64,000 nt of DNA from Candidatus Gastranaerophilales bacterium. Its GTDB lineage: Bacteria; Cyanobacteriota; Vampirovibrionia; Gastranaerophilales; Gastranaerophilaceae. Where the stretch lies: positions 33,408 through 97,407 of the forward strand of contig UNSK01000003.1 of NCBI GenBank assembly GCA_900552525.1, read 5' to 3'. Positions 8,712 to 17,510 of this stretch are shown here, one piece after another. A model generated the notes under the pieces. It made no database searches and was not told the DNA's origin. It was given only the letters and a program-made list of their open reading frames with translations. A program made the position numbers and the translations under genes. Positions within the stretch are counted from its first letter, which is position 1, and the number at the start of each line of letters is the position of its first letter.

Positions 8712-8735
8712 ATATAAGACATACGGGAGGAAATA

Positions 8736-10079
8736 ATGTCACAAGCTTTACACACAGCAAGCACCGGTATAAATGCCGGCCAGCAGCAAATTAACGTTAT
8801 TGCCAATAACGTTGCAAACATCAACACAACTGCATATAAATCAGCAAACATGACGTTTGAAACGCTTTACTCAAGAAATTTATCATACGGAAGTGCCGCA
8901 ACAAAAGACGGCGGCGGGACAAACCCTAAACAAATCGGGCTTGGTGTTAAGATAGGCGGTATTACAAGAGATTTTACAAATGGTGACTTTGTAAGCACCG
9001 GAAGGGACATGGACTTGATGATTTCAGGAAACGGCTTCTTTGTAGTTCAAGACTCTGACGGAAAGTTGTACTATACACGTGACGGCGTTTTCTCAACAGA
9101 CTCTGAAGGCAATGTTGTTAATCAGTCAGGTATGAAAGTTGTTGCTGCTAAATCACCTTACACAAATGCAAGCTCAGGTGAAACCGTACAAGTTCCTAAA
9201 AACCTTAGCGCAACTGTTAAAGGCGACCCTGATATCGGAAACAAAAAAACAAGCCAGCTCAACAATGCAGACATTAAAGCAGGTGATATTTCCGCAACAA
9301 TATCATATGTTGATAATCTTGGTGCTACAAAAACTGTAGATGTAACACTTAATATCCCTAAAGGAGATCCAACAATCAACGAAATTCTTGATGGATTTAA
9401 TGCACAAATTGCTAAACAAGCACCTAATGCAAAAGGTGTAAGCTTCTCAACAACCAAAGACGGATGCATTACCTATACCGGTGATATTACATTTAATGAA
9501 CCCGGTACAACAAGTAACTTTTTGGGAGAAACAGGACTCAGCAGTACAAACAAAACTTCTGATCCGCTAAATCAGGTCGTATCACTTCAAGAAATGGTAA
9601 ATTATAATAACTCTATCACCTTAAAATCTACAACCGTTGATGAAAACGGTATTATAGCAGCCACTTACAGCGACGGTTCTATACTTACACAGTACGTTGA
9701 CGACACATACACAGTACAATGGAAATACACAACACCTCAAGGTGTAACAATCAGGGGTGATGATGTTACAGCAACAGGCGCAACAATTGAGAATTCAAAC
9801 TTCGTAATTGAACTTGCTACCATGGTAAACGAAGAGGGTCTTGTTTCTGTTAACAACAACCTCTGGGAATGGGCTGCTGACGTAGGTGACGTTTACTATG
9901 GCATGGCAGGTGAGGTTTCATTTGGTTCAATTGAATCAGGCGGTTATGAAGGTTCAAATGTTGATATTGCAGCAGAACTTTCAAATATGATTACTGCACA
10001 AAGAATGATTCAGATGAACTCACGCGTGTTCTCTACAGCAAGCAGTGTAATGGAAACACTTGCTTACTTAGGACAATAG
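8736..10079 (+). CDS. flgE: Flagellar hook protein FlgE
   Basis: 447 residues with GGGAGGAAATA upstream. The N-terminus (ALHTASTGINAGQQQINVIANNVANINT) carries the flagellar rod/hook signature, and RDMDLMISGNGFFVVQ is the conserved FlgE/F/G segment. The C-terminus (NVDIAAELSNMITAQRMIQM) is the Flg_bbr_C helix that packs in the hook core. The central region is beta-rich as in hook proteins. FlgE polymerises into the universal joint linking rod to filament. It terminates at a TAG that is the first codon of structured element copy A. Confidence 0.9.
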   Translation: MSQALHTASTGINAGQQQINVIANNVANINTTAYKSANMTFETLYSRNLSYGSAATKDGGGTNPKQIGLGVKIGGITRDFTNGDFVSTGRDMDLMISGNGFFVVQDSDGKLYYTRDGVFSTDSEGNVVNQSGMKVVAAKSPYTNASSGETVQVPKNLSATVKGDPDIGNKKTSQLNNADIKAGDISATISYVDNLGATKTVDVTLNIPKGDPTINEILDGFNAQIAKQAPNAKGVSFSTTKDGCITYTGDITFNEPGTTSNFLGETGLSSTNKTSDPLNQVVSLQEMVNYNNSITLKSTTVDENGIIAATYSDGSILTQYVDDTYTVQWKYTTPQGVTIRGDDVTATGATIENSNFVIELATMVNEEGLVSVNNNLWEWAADVGDVYYGMAGEVSFGSIESGGYEGSNVDIAAELSNMITAQRMIQMNSRVFSTASSVMETLAYLGQ

Positions 10080-10156
10080 TGCTACGCACGTAGACCAATT
10101 GTCGAAGGGTATTGGTTAAACTACAAACTCAAATTAAAATTCCAGACCCTTCTCAA
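10077..10156 (+). ncRNA. Candidate structured RNA element, copy A (after flgE)
   Basis: Begins with the flgE stop codon TAG, then TGCTACGCACGTAGAC; a 7-bp stem GAAGGGT (10104-10110) / ACCCTTC (10146-10152) closes a 35-nt loop and is followed by TCAA. The distance from TAG to the stem is 24 nt. Copies B (31995) and C (55261) share this geometry with different but still complementary stem sequences. No known Rfam family recognised. Confidence 0.5.
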
Positions 10157-10166
10157 TGTAAAACCT

Positions 10167-10187
10167 AACAAAAGGCATGCCTTTTTT
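10167..10187 (+). terminator. Probable intrinsic terminator of the flagellar operon
   Basis: AAAAGG-CATG-CCTTTTTT, a short stem with a T run, lies about 90 nt after the flgE stop and just after structured element A. The stem is only six base pairs, half of it A-T, so termination may be inefficient. Confidence 0.4.
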
Positions 10188-10258
10188 GAAAAAATTTTCA
10201 AAAATCTTGTCAAATTGTTAACAAAAAGCATTGTACTTTACAAAACTTAATATTTTAG

Positions 10259-10298
10259 ACATGGTCGAAATCCATGTAAATCATGGGTTTCGGCATGT
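10259..10298 (+). repeat. Long hairpin upstream of yggS
   Basis: ACATG..TCGAAATCCATG pairs with CATGGGTTTCGG..CATGT around a 5-nt TAAAT loop (about 17 pairs with one bulge). It lies between the flagellar terminator and the yggS promoter. There is no T run on the plus strand; it may protect a 3' end or act as a binding site. Confidence 0.35.
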
Positions 10299-10333
10299 TT
10301 GAAAAAAGCGCAAAAGTTGTTACAAATACACTC

Positions 10334-10363
10334 TTGTACAGGGCATGTTTTCTGGTATATAAT
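10334..10363 (+). promoter_or_regulatory. yggS promoter
   Basis: TTGTAC (10334-10339), an 18-nt spacer and TATAAT (10358-10363) precede yggS by about 20 nt: a good housekeeping-type promoter serving yggS-sepF. Confidence 0.6.
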
Positions 10364-10383
10364 ACAATAGAGGGTTGGGGATA

Positions 10384-11139
10384 ATGTTAACACCATCACA
10401 AAAAGGCACATCAGAGAACAGCCTGAAAGACGAGAGATTAATTCCTGTAAACAGCTGGGGAACAGAAGTTGAGATTAGTCAAACATTAGTTAACAACAAT
10501 CTCCACGAAATTCAAACAAATATCGCACATTCTAAAGTAAAAATAGTAGCAGTAACAAAGTATTACGGATTATCAGCAATACTTGCGGGCTATGAAGCAG
10601 GGATTAGGGATTTTGGAGAATCAAGAGTTGTAGATGCAATTGCAAAGTTAGAAAAACTTCCTGAGAATGTCAGACAAAATTCCACATTCCACTTTATAGG
10701 ACATTTGCAGTCAAACAAAGCAGAAAAGGTTGTAAAACATTTTGATGTAATAGAGTCAATAGATTCGCTAAAGATTGCACGCGCAGTATCAAAAGCGGCC
10801 TGTGAATTAAATAAGAGAGAGAAAGTTTTATTACAGGTTAACAACGCCGGTGAAGAACAAAAATCCGGATACAGCAAGGATGTTTTGAGGGCAGAAATTC
10901 AAGAAATCATTTCACTTCCGGGGCTGGATGTAAGAGGATTAATGAATATTGCACCAATAGACGCAGACGAAGCAAAACTTGCAGAATTATTCAAAGACAT
11001 AAGGGAGTTCAGAGATGAACTTGAGAGAAGCTTTAACATTACTCTTCCAGAACTGTCAATGGGAATGAGTAATGATTACAAAATCGCACTCAGAGAGGGT
11101 GCAACAATTATCAGAATAGGCAGAAAGTTATTTAAGTAA
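10384..11139 (+). CDS. yggS: YggS/PROSC family pyridoxal-phosphate homeostasis protein
   Basis: 251 residues from ATG 10384 (AGGG and GGGG upstream; an in-frame TTG at 10375 is less likely). Contains the PLP-binding lysine context VKIVAVTKY, then GESRV, the family signature HFIGHLQSNKAEK, and C-terminal SMGMSNDYKIALREGATIIRIG, which binds the phosphate of PLP. The family is a single-domain alanine-racemase-like barrel that carries PLP and maintains vitamin B6 and amino-acid balance without known catalysis. Its pairing with sepF (20 nt downstream) is conserved in Cyanobacteria, Firmicutes and Actinobacteria near cell-division genes. Confidence 0.9.
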   Translation: MLTPSQKGTSENSLKDERLIPVNSWGTEVEISQTLVNNNLHEIQTNIAHSKVKIVAVTKYYGLSAILAGYEAGIRDFGESRVVDAIAKLEKLPENVRQNSTFHFIGHLQSNKAEKVVKHFDVIESIDSLKIARAVSKAACELNKREKVLLQVNNAGEEQKSGYSKDVLRAEIQEIISLPGLDVRGLMNIAPIDADEAKLAELFKDIREFRDELERSFNITLPELSMGMSNDYKIALREGATIIRIGRKLFK

Positions 11140-11158
11140 GTTATAAATTGGAGGAGAA

Positions 11159-11671
11159 ATGGCATTATCAGAAGGATTAAAAGGTTTTGTAAACTTTTTC
11201 ACAAAAAGTTTTAACGATGGAAGTGACGACGAAGCATTTATGGATTTAGTAGACCGCGACGGCGACTACGACACAGATGGAACACTTGCTCTTGATACTA
11301 TGTATGGTACCAGAGTTAACAACAAACCGGAACGTTCTTTTGAAAGAGAATCAAAAGTTATTTCACACCCTAATTCATACAAATCTGGAGAAGTTACAGT
11401 AATTGAACCTCGTTCTTTTTCTGAATCAGCTCAGATTGTAAAAAAATTAATTGACAAGAAAACTGTTATCCTTCATTTGGATTTATTAGACAAAGAACAA
11501 TCTCAAAGAACTATTGATTTTATTTGCGGTGCAGCTCATGCATTAAACGGAACTGCTCAAAAAATCAGTGATATGGTATTTATCTTCACCCCTAGCAATG
11601 TTTCTTTGTCTGTAGAAAATGGTGCATTGCAGAGTAAATTTGCAGAATCACTCTGGAACAAACCTCTATAA
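11159..11671 (+). CDS. sepF: Cell division protein SepF
   Basis: 170 residues preceded by GGAGGAG. The N-terminus is a membrane-targeting amphipathic helix (LKGFVNFFTKSF), followed by an acidic linker (DGSDDEAFMDLVDRDGDYD) and the SepF core from about residue 78 (VTVIEPRSFSESAQIVKKLI ... DFICGAAHALNGTAQKISDM). SepF binds FtsZ, anchors it to the membrane and curves into rings at the septum; cyanobacterial relatives rely on it in addition to or instead of FtsA. Co-transcribed with yggS and followed by a clear terminator. Confidence 0.9.
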   Translation: MALSEGLKGFVNFFTKSFNDGSDDEAFMDLVDRDGDYDTDGTLALDTMYGTRVNNKPERSFERESKVISHPNSYKSGEVTVIEPRSFSESAQIVKKLIDKKTVILHLDLLDKEQSQRTIDFICGAAHALNGTAQKISDMVFIFTPSNVSLSVENGALQSKFAESLWNKPL

Positions 11672-11724
11672 GATGAAGTATGAAATTTTAAAATAATATA
11701 TTGATTTGTGATAGTTGGATTTTC

Positions 11725-11750
11725 AGGATGCTTTTTGCATCCTTTTTCTT
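11725..11750 (+). terminator. Intrinsic terminator after sepF
   Basis: AGGATGC-TTTTT-GCATCCT (7-bp stem, 5-nt loop) followed by TTTTCTTTT, 54 nt after the sepF stop. Confidence 0.75.
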
Positions 11751-11976
11751 TTCTACTGCAAAATTAAGCTCCTTTCGGAAGAGAGACAAAAGGAGCAAGG
11801 CTAATTATTATGAAGAAAAGATTTTGGTTTTTAAAGATGTAAGCCGAATACACACACAATGCCTAATCATTTTTTCGTCGAAATCCGACTATCTCACTAG
11901 CTGTCTTCGACTTACATATATATTTTAGCATTTTGTGAAAAATTTCTTAATCTTCTTAAGAAGTAATCCATTAGGA
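11751..11976. other. Intergenic region with two hairpins, no convincing gene
   Basis: Between convergent sepF and the gene ending at 11977. One hairpin is GCTCCTTT (11768-11775) / AAAGGAGC (11789-11796); another is GTCGAA (11877-11882) / TTCGAC (11906-11911). A 75-codon plus-strand frame here starts inside the sepF terminator and shows no protein-like features. It could hold a small RNA, but I recognise no family. Confidence 0.3.
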
Positions 11977-12879
11977 TTATTTACTATTTATTTTAAAATT
12001 ATCTATCTGAGGGCCAACGTACTTTCCAATAAGAACATTTTCAACGAAATGGTCAATAGGTTTAATAGCAAGCCCTAGTGCACAAAAACCGCCGATTGTT
12101 TTTATAAAATTACCCTTCATAAGCTGACCTTTCTGGAAATTTGTTAACACGCTTTTGACTGCAACACTTTCCGTCTGTCCGCTTTTAAGCGCTTTTATAT
12201 ATTTTGAATACCATCCGCCCGCCTTAACCTCTGTTGTCGGGTTCAGTAAATCTTTACGCATTTGTATTAAATTTTTTATAGTTTTGATAGAATATTTTTC
12301 CACATTTTCTTTTTTATCAAGGCTAAAAATTTTAAACGTATTTTTCAACGATTTTTTCTTGTTGCTGAAATCCATACTGTCAGAAACATGATCAAGAAAT
12401 TCTTTTATACATTCTTCATCACGTCCGTCATAAGCACGCATTTTACCATTTGCAATAAATTGTTCTGCAACTTTTGAAACGTGTTCTTTTGCATTTAAAG
12501 AAATTTTATCTTCCGTAAACTTTCCAAACTGAGAAAAAGCATTCTGTCCGAGCTTTACGGCTACTACCGGAAGGAATACACTAGCAAGCCCTTGAAATAT
12601 TGCCTGTTTTAAACATCTTTTTGAATCCGGACTATATTCGGTCTGATCGTTTTTGTATTTATCATAAACATCAGCACCTATATACATCAAAGCCGGAACC
12701 CAGGTCATATTTGCAGCATTCCCGATAATAGGACGCAATGCTTCACCAACCTCGTTAGTAAATGCTGCACCTCTCAAAGGCCAATTCATTAACGGATCTT
12801 TATACCCGCCTGTTTTACTATCGATGGTGTGATTATCGGCACGGCTGCTGACAGTATGCACTCCTGCTGGCTTTATCAT
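11977..12879 (-). CDS. Lineage-specific membrane-associated protein
   Basis: 300 residues, start preceded by AAGGAGATATCTAAAGG. Several moderately hydrophobic segments occur (NMTWVPALMYIGADVY, IFQGLASVFLPVVAVKLG and, near the C-terminus, TIGGFCALGLAIKPI) alternating with charged helical regions. No catalytic motif or known domain is evident. A GGCAATTTTT element lies upstream as for other unknown minus-strand genes. It is divergent from uvrB, sharing a 115-bp intergenic region. Function unknown. Confidence 0.6.
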   Translation of the reverse strand: MIKPAGVHTVSSRADNHTIDSKTGGYKDPLMNWPLRGAAFTNEVGEALRPIIGNAANMTWVPALMYIGADVYDKYKNDQTEYSPDSKRCLKQAIFQGLASVFLPVVAVKLGQNAFSQFGKFTEDKISLNAKEHVSKVAEQFIANGKMRAYDGRDEECIKEFLDHVSDSMDFSNKKKSLKNTFKIFSLDKKENVEKYSIKTIKNLIQMRKDLLNPTTEVKAGGWYSKYIKALKSGQTESVAVKSVLTNFQKGQLMKGNFIKTIGGFCALGLAIKPIDHFVENVLIGKYVGPQIDNFKINSK

Positions 12880-12909
12880 CCTTTAGATATCTCCTTCATA
12901 CAAAATGCT

Positions 12910-12943
12910 ATTTATCTAACGGGAATCAAGACTAAAAATTGCC
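12910..12943 (-). promoter_or_regulatory. GGCAATTTTT promoter-like element
   Basis: GGCAATTTT (12943-12935), then 19 nt, then ATAAAT (12915-12910) on the minus strand, ahead of the gene starting at 12879. Same spacing as at 41903-41936. Confidence 0.35.
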
Positions 12944-12959
12944 CTTTTATTTACAAAAT

Positions 12960-12988
12960 TTTACAAAAAATTTCCCTGTGTATATAAT
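12960..12988 (+). promoter_or_regulatory. uvrB promoter giving a leaderless transcript
   Basis: TTTACA (12960-12965), 17-nt spacer, TATAAT (12983-12988), then exactly 6 nt to the uvrB ATG. No Shine-Dalgarno exists, so transcription should start at or next to the start codon. Confidence 0.6.
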
Positions 12989-12994
12989 TATAGC

Positions 12995-14980
12995 ATGGAA
13001 AGAAAATTTGAACTGGTATCGAAATATAAACCGGCCGGAGATCAGCCTAAGGCAATAGAAAAACTGGTTAAAGGAATTCAGGAAGGCGATGATACGCAGA
13101 CGCTCCTCGGGATTACAGGCTCCGGAAAAACTTTTACCATTGCAAATGTTATCGAAAAAGTTCAAAAACCTACGTTAATTATCGCACACAACAAAACGCT
13201 CGCGGCACAGCTATATAACGAGTTTAAAGAACTTTTCCCCAACAACGCGGTTGAATATTTTATTTCTTATTACGATTATTATCAGCCGGAAGCTTATATT
13301 CCGCGCACTGATACTTATATTGAAAAATCCGCAAGCATAAACGAAGAAATTGACAGATTAAGACATAATACAACTAGAAGTTTGTATGAAAGAAACGATG
13401 TTATTATTGTTGCATCTGTAAGCTGTATTTACGGTTTGGGACTTCCTGAAAGCTACTTTAAGGGAACTATCAAAGTCAGTGTCGGAGATACGCTTGAGAG
13501 AAATGATTTAATTAAACACCTTGTTATGACCCAATATACAAGAAATGATCTGGTACTCGAGCGTTCAACTTTCAGGGCAAGAGGTGATATTTTAGAAATC
13601 ATGCCGGCGTATGAAAAAATTATTACAAGGATTTATTTCTTCGGAGATGAAGTCGAAAAAATCGTCCGGATTGATAACCTTACAGGTGAAATTCTGGAAG
13701 CTCCGGAGTCGGTTATGATTTATCCAGCGGTTCATTATATTGCATATGATGAAAACGAAGACGAAACAATTTCAATGATTAGAACAGAGCTTAAAAACAG
13801 GGTCGCAGAACTCGAAAGCCAGAATAAAATTTTGGAATCCCAAAGGCTTCAGCAGCGCGTAAAATATGATATTGAAATGATTAAAGAAATGGGATATTGT
13901 TCAGGCATTGAAAATTATTCAAGAATAATTGAACGCCGGCCGGTAGGTTCTGCTCCTGCTACACTTCTGGATTATTTCAGAGGAGATTTCTTAACAGTTA
14001 TAGATGAATCACATGTTACCATTCCGCAATTGAACGGAATGTATCATGGCGACGCTTCAAGAAAAAACACGCTTGTGGAATTTGGTTTCAGGCTTCCGTG
14101 CGCAAAGGATAACAGACCGTTAAAAAGTGAAGAATTTTTTGCTAAAGTAGGACAAAAGATTTACATCTCAGCAACCCCGGGAGAGTTTGAGAAAAAAACT
14201 TCCGAACAAATGGTTGAACAAATTATCAGACCAACAGGTTTAGTTGATCCGAAAATCAGTGTTAGACCGATTGAAACACAAATTCCTGATCTTAAAGCTG
14301 AGATTGAAAAACGCGCTAAAAAGGAAGAACGCGTACTTATTACAACTCTTACGAAAAAAATGGCAGAAGATTTATGCGACTTCTTTTTACAGGAAGGTAT
14401 CCGAGTACGATATCTGCACAGCGGAATTAAATCAATAGAACGTGTTGAAATTTTAAGAGATTTAAGACTTGGAGAGTTTGACGTACTTATCGGTGTCAAC
14501 CTTTTGAGAGAAGGTCTGGATATTCCGGAAGTTTCACTCGTTGCGATTATGGATGCAGATAAGGAAGGTTTCTTAAGGTCTGACACAAGCTTAATCCAGA
14601 CAATTGGCCGTGCCGCACGTAATGCCTGCGGGGAAGTTATTATGTATGCTGATAAGATTACTGATTCTATGCAGAGGGCTATTGATGAAACTAACCGCAG
14701 ACGCGAAATTCAGCTTGCACATAACCAGAAATACGGAATTATTCCGCAAACTATCAAAAAGCCAATTGAAAATAATCTGCTCTCACTTGTCGCAAGTTAC
14801 AGAGATTTGGAAGATATTGTTGCAGAAGAAATGGTTGATTTAGGAATAGAGAAAAAAGACTTGCCGAAACTTATCTCCAAACTAGAAAAAGATATGCACA
14901 AAGCTGCTAAAATTCTTGATTTTGAACGGGCAGCTGAGATTAGAGATCAACTGAAAAAATTAAGAGAGATGGTAAATTAA
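12995..14980 (+). CDS. uvrB: UvrABC system protein B
   Basis: 661 residues, full length. Walker A GITGSGKT at 39-46, the DNA-clamping beta-hairpin [13 protein letters not shown] at about 90-102, helicase motifs including VIDESH and IGRAAR, and a C-terminal UVR domain ([20 protein letters not shown]) that contacts UvrC. UvrB verifies DNA damage handed over by UvrA, then recruits UvrC for incision in nucleotide excision repair. uvrA and uvrC are not in this window. The start is fixed by the promoter 6 nt upstream. Confidence 0.97.
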   Translation: MERKFELVSKYKPAGDQPKAIEKLVKGIQEGDDTQTLLGITGSGKTFTIANVIEKVQKPTLIIAHNKTLAAQLYNEFKELFPNNAVEYFISYYDYYQPEAYIPRTDTYIEKSASINEEIDRLRHNTTRSLYERNDVIIVASVSCIYGLGLPESYFKGTIKVSVGDTLERNDLIKHLVMTQYTRNDLVLERSTFRARGDILEIMPAYEKIITRIYFFGDEVEKIVRIDNLTGEILEAPESVMIYPAVHYIAYDENEDETISMIRTELKNRVAELESQNKILESQRLQQRVKYDIEMIKEMGYCSGIENYSRIIERRPVGSAPATLLDYFRGDFLTVIDESHVTIPQLNGMYHGDASRKNTLVEFGFRLPCAKDNRPLKSEEFFAKVGQKIYISATPGEFEKKTSEQMVEQIIRPTGLVDPKISVRPIETQIPDLKAEIEKRAKKEERVLITTLTKKMAEDLCDFFLQEGIRVRYLHSGIKSIERVEILRDLRLGEFDVLIGVNLLREGLDIPEVSLVAIMDADKEGFLRSDTSLIQTIGRAARNACGEVIMYADKITDSMQRAIDETNRRREIQLAHNQKYGIIPQTIKKPIENNLLSLVASYRDLEDIVAEEMVDLGIEKKDLPKLISKLEKDMHKAAKILDFERAAEIRDQLKKLREMVN

Positions 14981-15003
14981 AAATTTTATGCTAATCTTTT
15001 ATT

Positions 15004-15873
15004 ATGAAGAAGTTGGCTTTGTTAATATTATTAATGATGATTTTTCAATCCTCAGTATTTTCCAGACCTGTTGTATTTAATGATGACGGAAAATTCGGTC
15101 TGAAGGATGAAAACGGAAACATAGTTGTAAAAGCTGAATACAAAAAGCTTATAAGATTAGGAGAATCCGGCTGGATTATTCAGAAAGGTTCGAAATTCGG
15201 CATTATGAACGACGAAGGAAAAATTCTCGTCGAACCTAAATATAACAGGGCAGACAGAGTTCTCGGGAAGTTTGCAAAACTTACAAAAGGTGAAAAAAAC
15301 GGACTGTTTGATGAAAAAGGGTTCGTAATTCTTCCTCCAGAATATTCATCAATTGATCTTCTCTTCGGAGGAATGTTTTTGACCTGTAAAAATTACAAAT
15401 ACGGTGTCACAGACTTTAATGGACAGCCAATTCTGGATAATATTTTTGATGATATTTACATGCCGAAACCAAATGTTATGATAATTACATACAACGGCCA
15501 GCAGTATGAAATTCAGGGGGTAAAATCCGGTGAAATGACTCTGCCAACAGATGTAGCATCAATCCAAGACAGTGAAGATTTTAAAATAACAGAGCTTATA
15601 CAAAAACCGGTCACAACAACGGGATATTACAGTGTTACGGCAACAAATTACCTGCTGAAAATATTCTCGTCAATCTCTCCGGCTTATGAGCAAACAATTG
15701 ACGAACTTATGTTTTCACAGGGTGCAGATGCAGCCAGTGTTATTATGAAATTCACATGGCTTCCGCGCTTCCCGTTTGTATACGTAAGAAAATACTGCCA
15801 GAATCTCGCAGCACCGAATAACGGACCGTTAAGCGGAGTTAAAACAAACCTAAAAAAACAACTAAATATTTAA
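15004..15873 (+). CDS. Secreted WG-repeat protein
   Basis: 289 residues. Signal peptide MKKLALLILLMMIFQSSVFS. Residues about 20-150 hold several WG-type beta repeats: FNDDGKFGLKDENGNIVVKA, KFGIMNDEGKILVEPKYN, KNGLFDEKGFVILPPEYS and KYGVTDFNGQPILDN. WG repeats form an extracytoplasmic beta structure of poorly defined binding role. The C-terminal 130 residues have no evident match. The start lies 6 nt after an extended -10 (TGCTAATCT), so it may also be leaderless; it could equally be read through from uvrB. It overlaps the SulP gene end by 4 bp (convergent). Confidence 0.75.
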   Translation: MKKLALLILLMMIFQSSVFSRPVVFNDDGKFGLKDENGNIVVKAEYKKLIRLGESGWIIQKGSKFGIMNDEGKILVEPKYNRADRVLGKFAKLTKGEKNGLFDEKGFVILPPEYSSIDLLFGGMFLTCKNYKYGVTDFNGQPILDNIFDDIYMPKPNVMIITYNGQQYEIQGVKSGEMTLPTDVASIQDSEDFKITELIQKPVTTTGYYSVTATNYLLKIFSSISPAYEQTIDELMFSQGADAASVIMKFTWLPRFPFVYVRKYCQNLAAPNNGPLSGVKTNLKKQLNI

Positions 15874-17501
15874 TGCTGCCAGAAATGGCGTTTTTTAACC
15901 TTTTTCTTGATGCATTTTTTCGCAAAATCTATTGCTTCCGGCTCTGTTCTAAAAATATGCCCATCGCCGAGTTGGTCTATAATTCCATGTTTTTCAAACT
16001 GCTCTTTTACACTGTCTGATTTTAGGACTACAAGGATTTTAACCTTCTGCGACTGAAGTCTTATGATAATATCCTCTAACGCAAAAATTGCAGAAATATC
16101 AAGAAGATTTTCAGAAGGATAGTCTAATATTAAGTATTTAGTACCAAGCATTTCATCAAATTGAGAAATCAACTGGGTTGCAGAGCCGAAAAAGAATTGA
16201 CCGTCAATATGCACAACACGGATTTTGTGATTGTAATCTTTTTCGAGCAATTTCTCAAGCTTTATTATATCTTTGTCATAAACTGTTTTCTGAACTAGTT
16301 TAGCACTGTCTGCTGTTCTTTTGGCATACAACAATGCCGCACAGGTAATTCCTGCACCGACAGCGACAATCAGGTTATAAAATACCGTTAATAAAAATAC
16401 CACAGCAAGAACGTATAAATCATCGCGCGGCGCAAATTTTATAACCTTAAGCAGTTTTACGTCAATTATATCGTAACCTATTTTAATCAAAATGCCCGCA
16501 AGAACAGCAAGCGGGATTTCTGCGACAAATCCAGAAAGCTTAAAAAGCAGAAACATTAAGATTAGCGGATTTATCACAGCAGTAAGTTTTGTCGAAGAGC
16601 CTGTATTTATTGCAGCAACAGTTCTCATAGTTGCCGCAGAACCCGGAAGCGAACCGGTCAGAGCACAGACCATATTCCCAACACCCTGCCCGAGAAGCAT
16701 TCCTTTTGAAGGTGTTTTGGTTTTAAGAAGAGAATCTGCTACAAGCACTGTCAAAAGGCTTTCAGATGAAAGCACAATTGCCAGAGTTACTGCATAATGA
16801 AAATATGTTATTACTGCATGCAAGTCAGCCTTAGGAAGAGTAAGATGCGGAAATGTGATTGAAATATTCGAAATCTTATCCACATTCAAGCCGAGTTTCA
16901 TAGAAAGCAGTGTACATATAACCAGAGCTATCGCCTGCCCCGGGATAATTTTATTAAACTTTTTAGGTATTGCAAAAACAATAACAAGTGTAATAACTCC
17001 GATTAACAGCGCATCGTAATTTATTGTGTGAAGATTTTTGAAAAATGCACTTATACTGGTTATTGTATTAGACATCACCGGACAGCCGAGCAGAGGATTA
17101 ATCTGCATAATAATTATAATCACTCCGATACCGTTCATAAATCCGGAAATTACAGGATAAGGAACATATTTTACGATTGCCGGAAGCGAGGTAAGCGACA
17201 AAATTATCTGAAGTATACCAGCCATAAATATTACGAGTATAACTGATGAAATATCAGCATTTAAAGCGGCCATAATTGAGGCGATTACAATAGTTACAGG
17301 CCCAGTAATTCCGGATACAAGAGGAACTTTACTCCCGATAAGCCCAGCAATAAAACAGAGAATTATCGCACCCCATACGCCTGCGCTGGCGCCAAAACCG
17401 GTTGCAACTCCAAAAGCCAGCGCCTGCGGGAGCGCAACTATGGCAGAATTTAAACTCCCTAAAACATCGCCCGCAAATATCTTCAAATAACTTTTAATCA
17501 T
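15870..17501 (-). CDS. SulP family anion permease with STAS domain
   Basis: 543 residues. About 10-12 membrane segments, with SulP features such as ALPQALAFGVATGFGASAGVWG near the N-terminus and SLPGSAATMRTVAAINTGSSTKL in the transport core. A C-terminal STAS domain (about 420-530; VVHIDGQFFFGSATQLI, LILDYPSENLLDISAIFAL) faces the cytosol. SulP proteins move sulfate, bicarbonate or other anions by symport or exchange; the substrate is not determined here. It follows yeiH by 9 bp and is probably co-transcribed, pairing two putative sulfur-oxyanion transporters. Confidence 0.88.
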   Translation of the reverse strand: MIKSYLKIFAGDVLGSLNSAIVALPQALAFGVATGFGASAGVWGAIILCFIAGLIGSKVPLVSGITGPVTIVIASIMAALNADISSVILVIFMAGILQIILSLTSLPAIVKYVPYPVISGFMNGIGVIIIIMQINPLLGCPVMSNTITSISAFFKNLHTINYDALLIGVITLVIVFAIPKKFNKIIPGQAIALVICTLLSMKLGLNVDKISNISITFPHLTLPKADLHAVITYFHYAVTLAIVLSSESLLTVLVADSLLKTKTPSKGMLLGQGVGNMVCALTGSLPGSAATMRTVAAINTGSSTKLTAVINPLILMFLLFKLSGFVAEIPLAVLAGILIKIGYDIIDVKLLKVIKFAPRDDLYVLAVVFLLTVFYNLIVAVGAGITCAALLYAKRTADSAKLVQKTVYDKDIIKLEKLLEKDYNHKIRVVHIDGQFFFGSATQLISQFDEMLGTKYLILDYPSENLLDISAIFALEDIIIRLQSQKVKILVVLKSDSVKEQFEKHGIIDQLGDGHIFRTEPEAIDFAKKCIKKKVKKRHFWQH

Positions 17502-17510
17502 AGAATAATC

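Noticed and set aside
10077..10156. The TAG-linked element as a tRNA, known riboswitch or REP/RAYT repeat
   Set aside because: No cloverleaf or known riboswitch core fits. The GTAG tetranucleotide recalls REP elements, but the loop is far longer than in REPs and no transposase lies nearby; left as unassigned.
10080..10247. Stop-codon readthrough of flgE: about 56 further codons are open after the TAG
   Set aside because: In copy B the frame closes after 14 codons and in copy C after 5, so the shared element does not encode a conserved extension.
11701..11928. 75-codon plus-strand frame after sepF
   Set aside because: It begins within the sepF terminator hairpin, lacks a ribosome site and has no protein-like features.
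14161..14586. 141-codon minus-strand frame inside uvrB
   Set aside because: Antisense shadow of a highly conserved gene; no ribosome site or domain.
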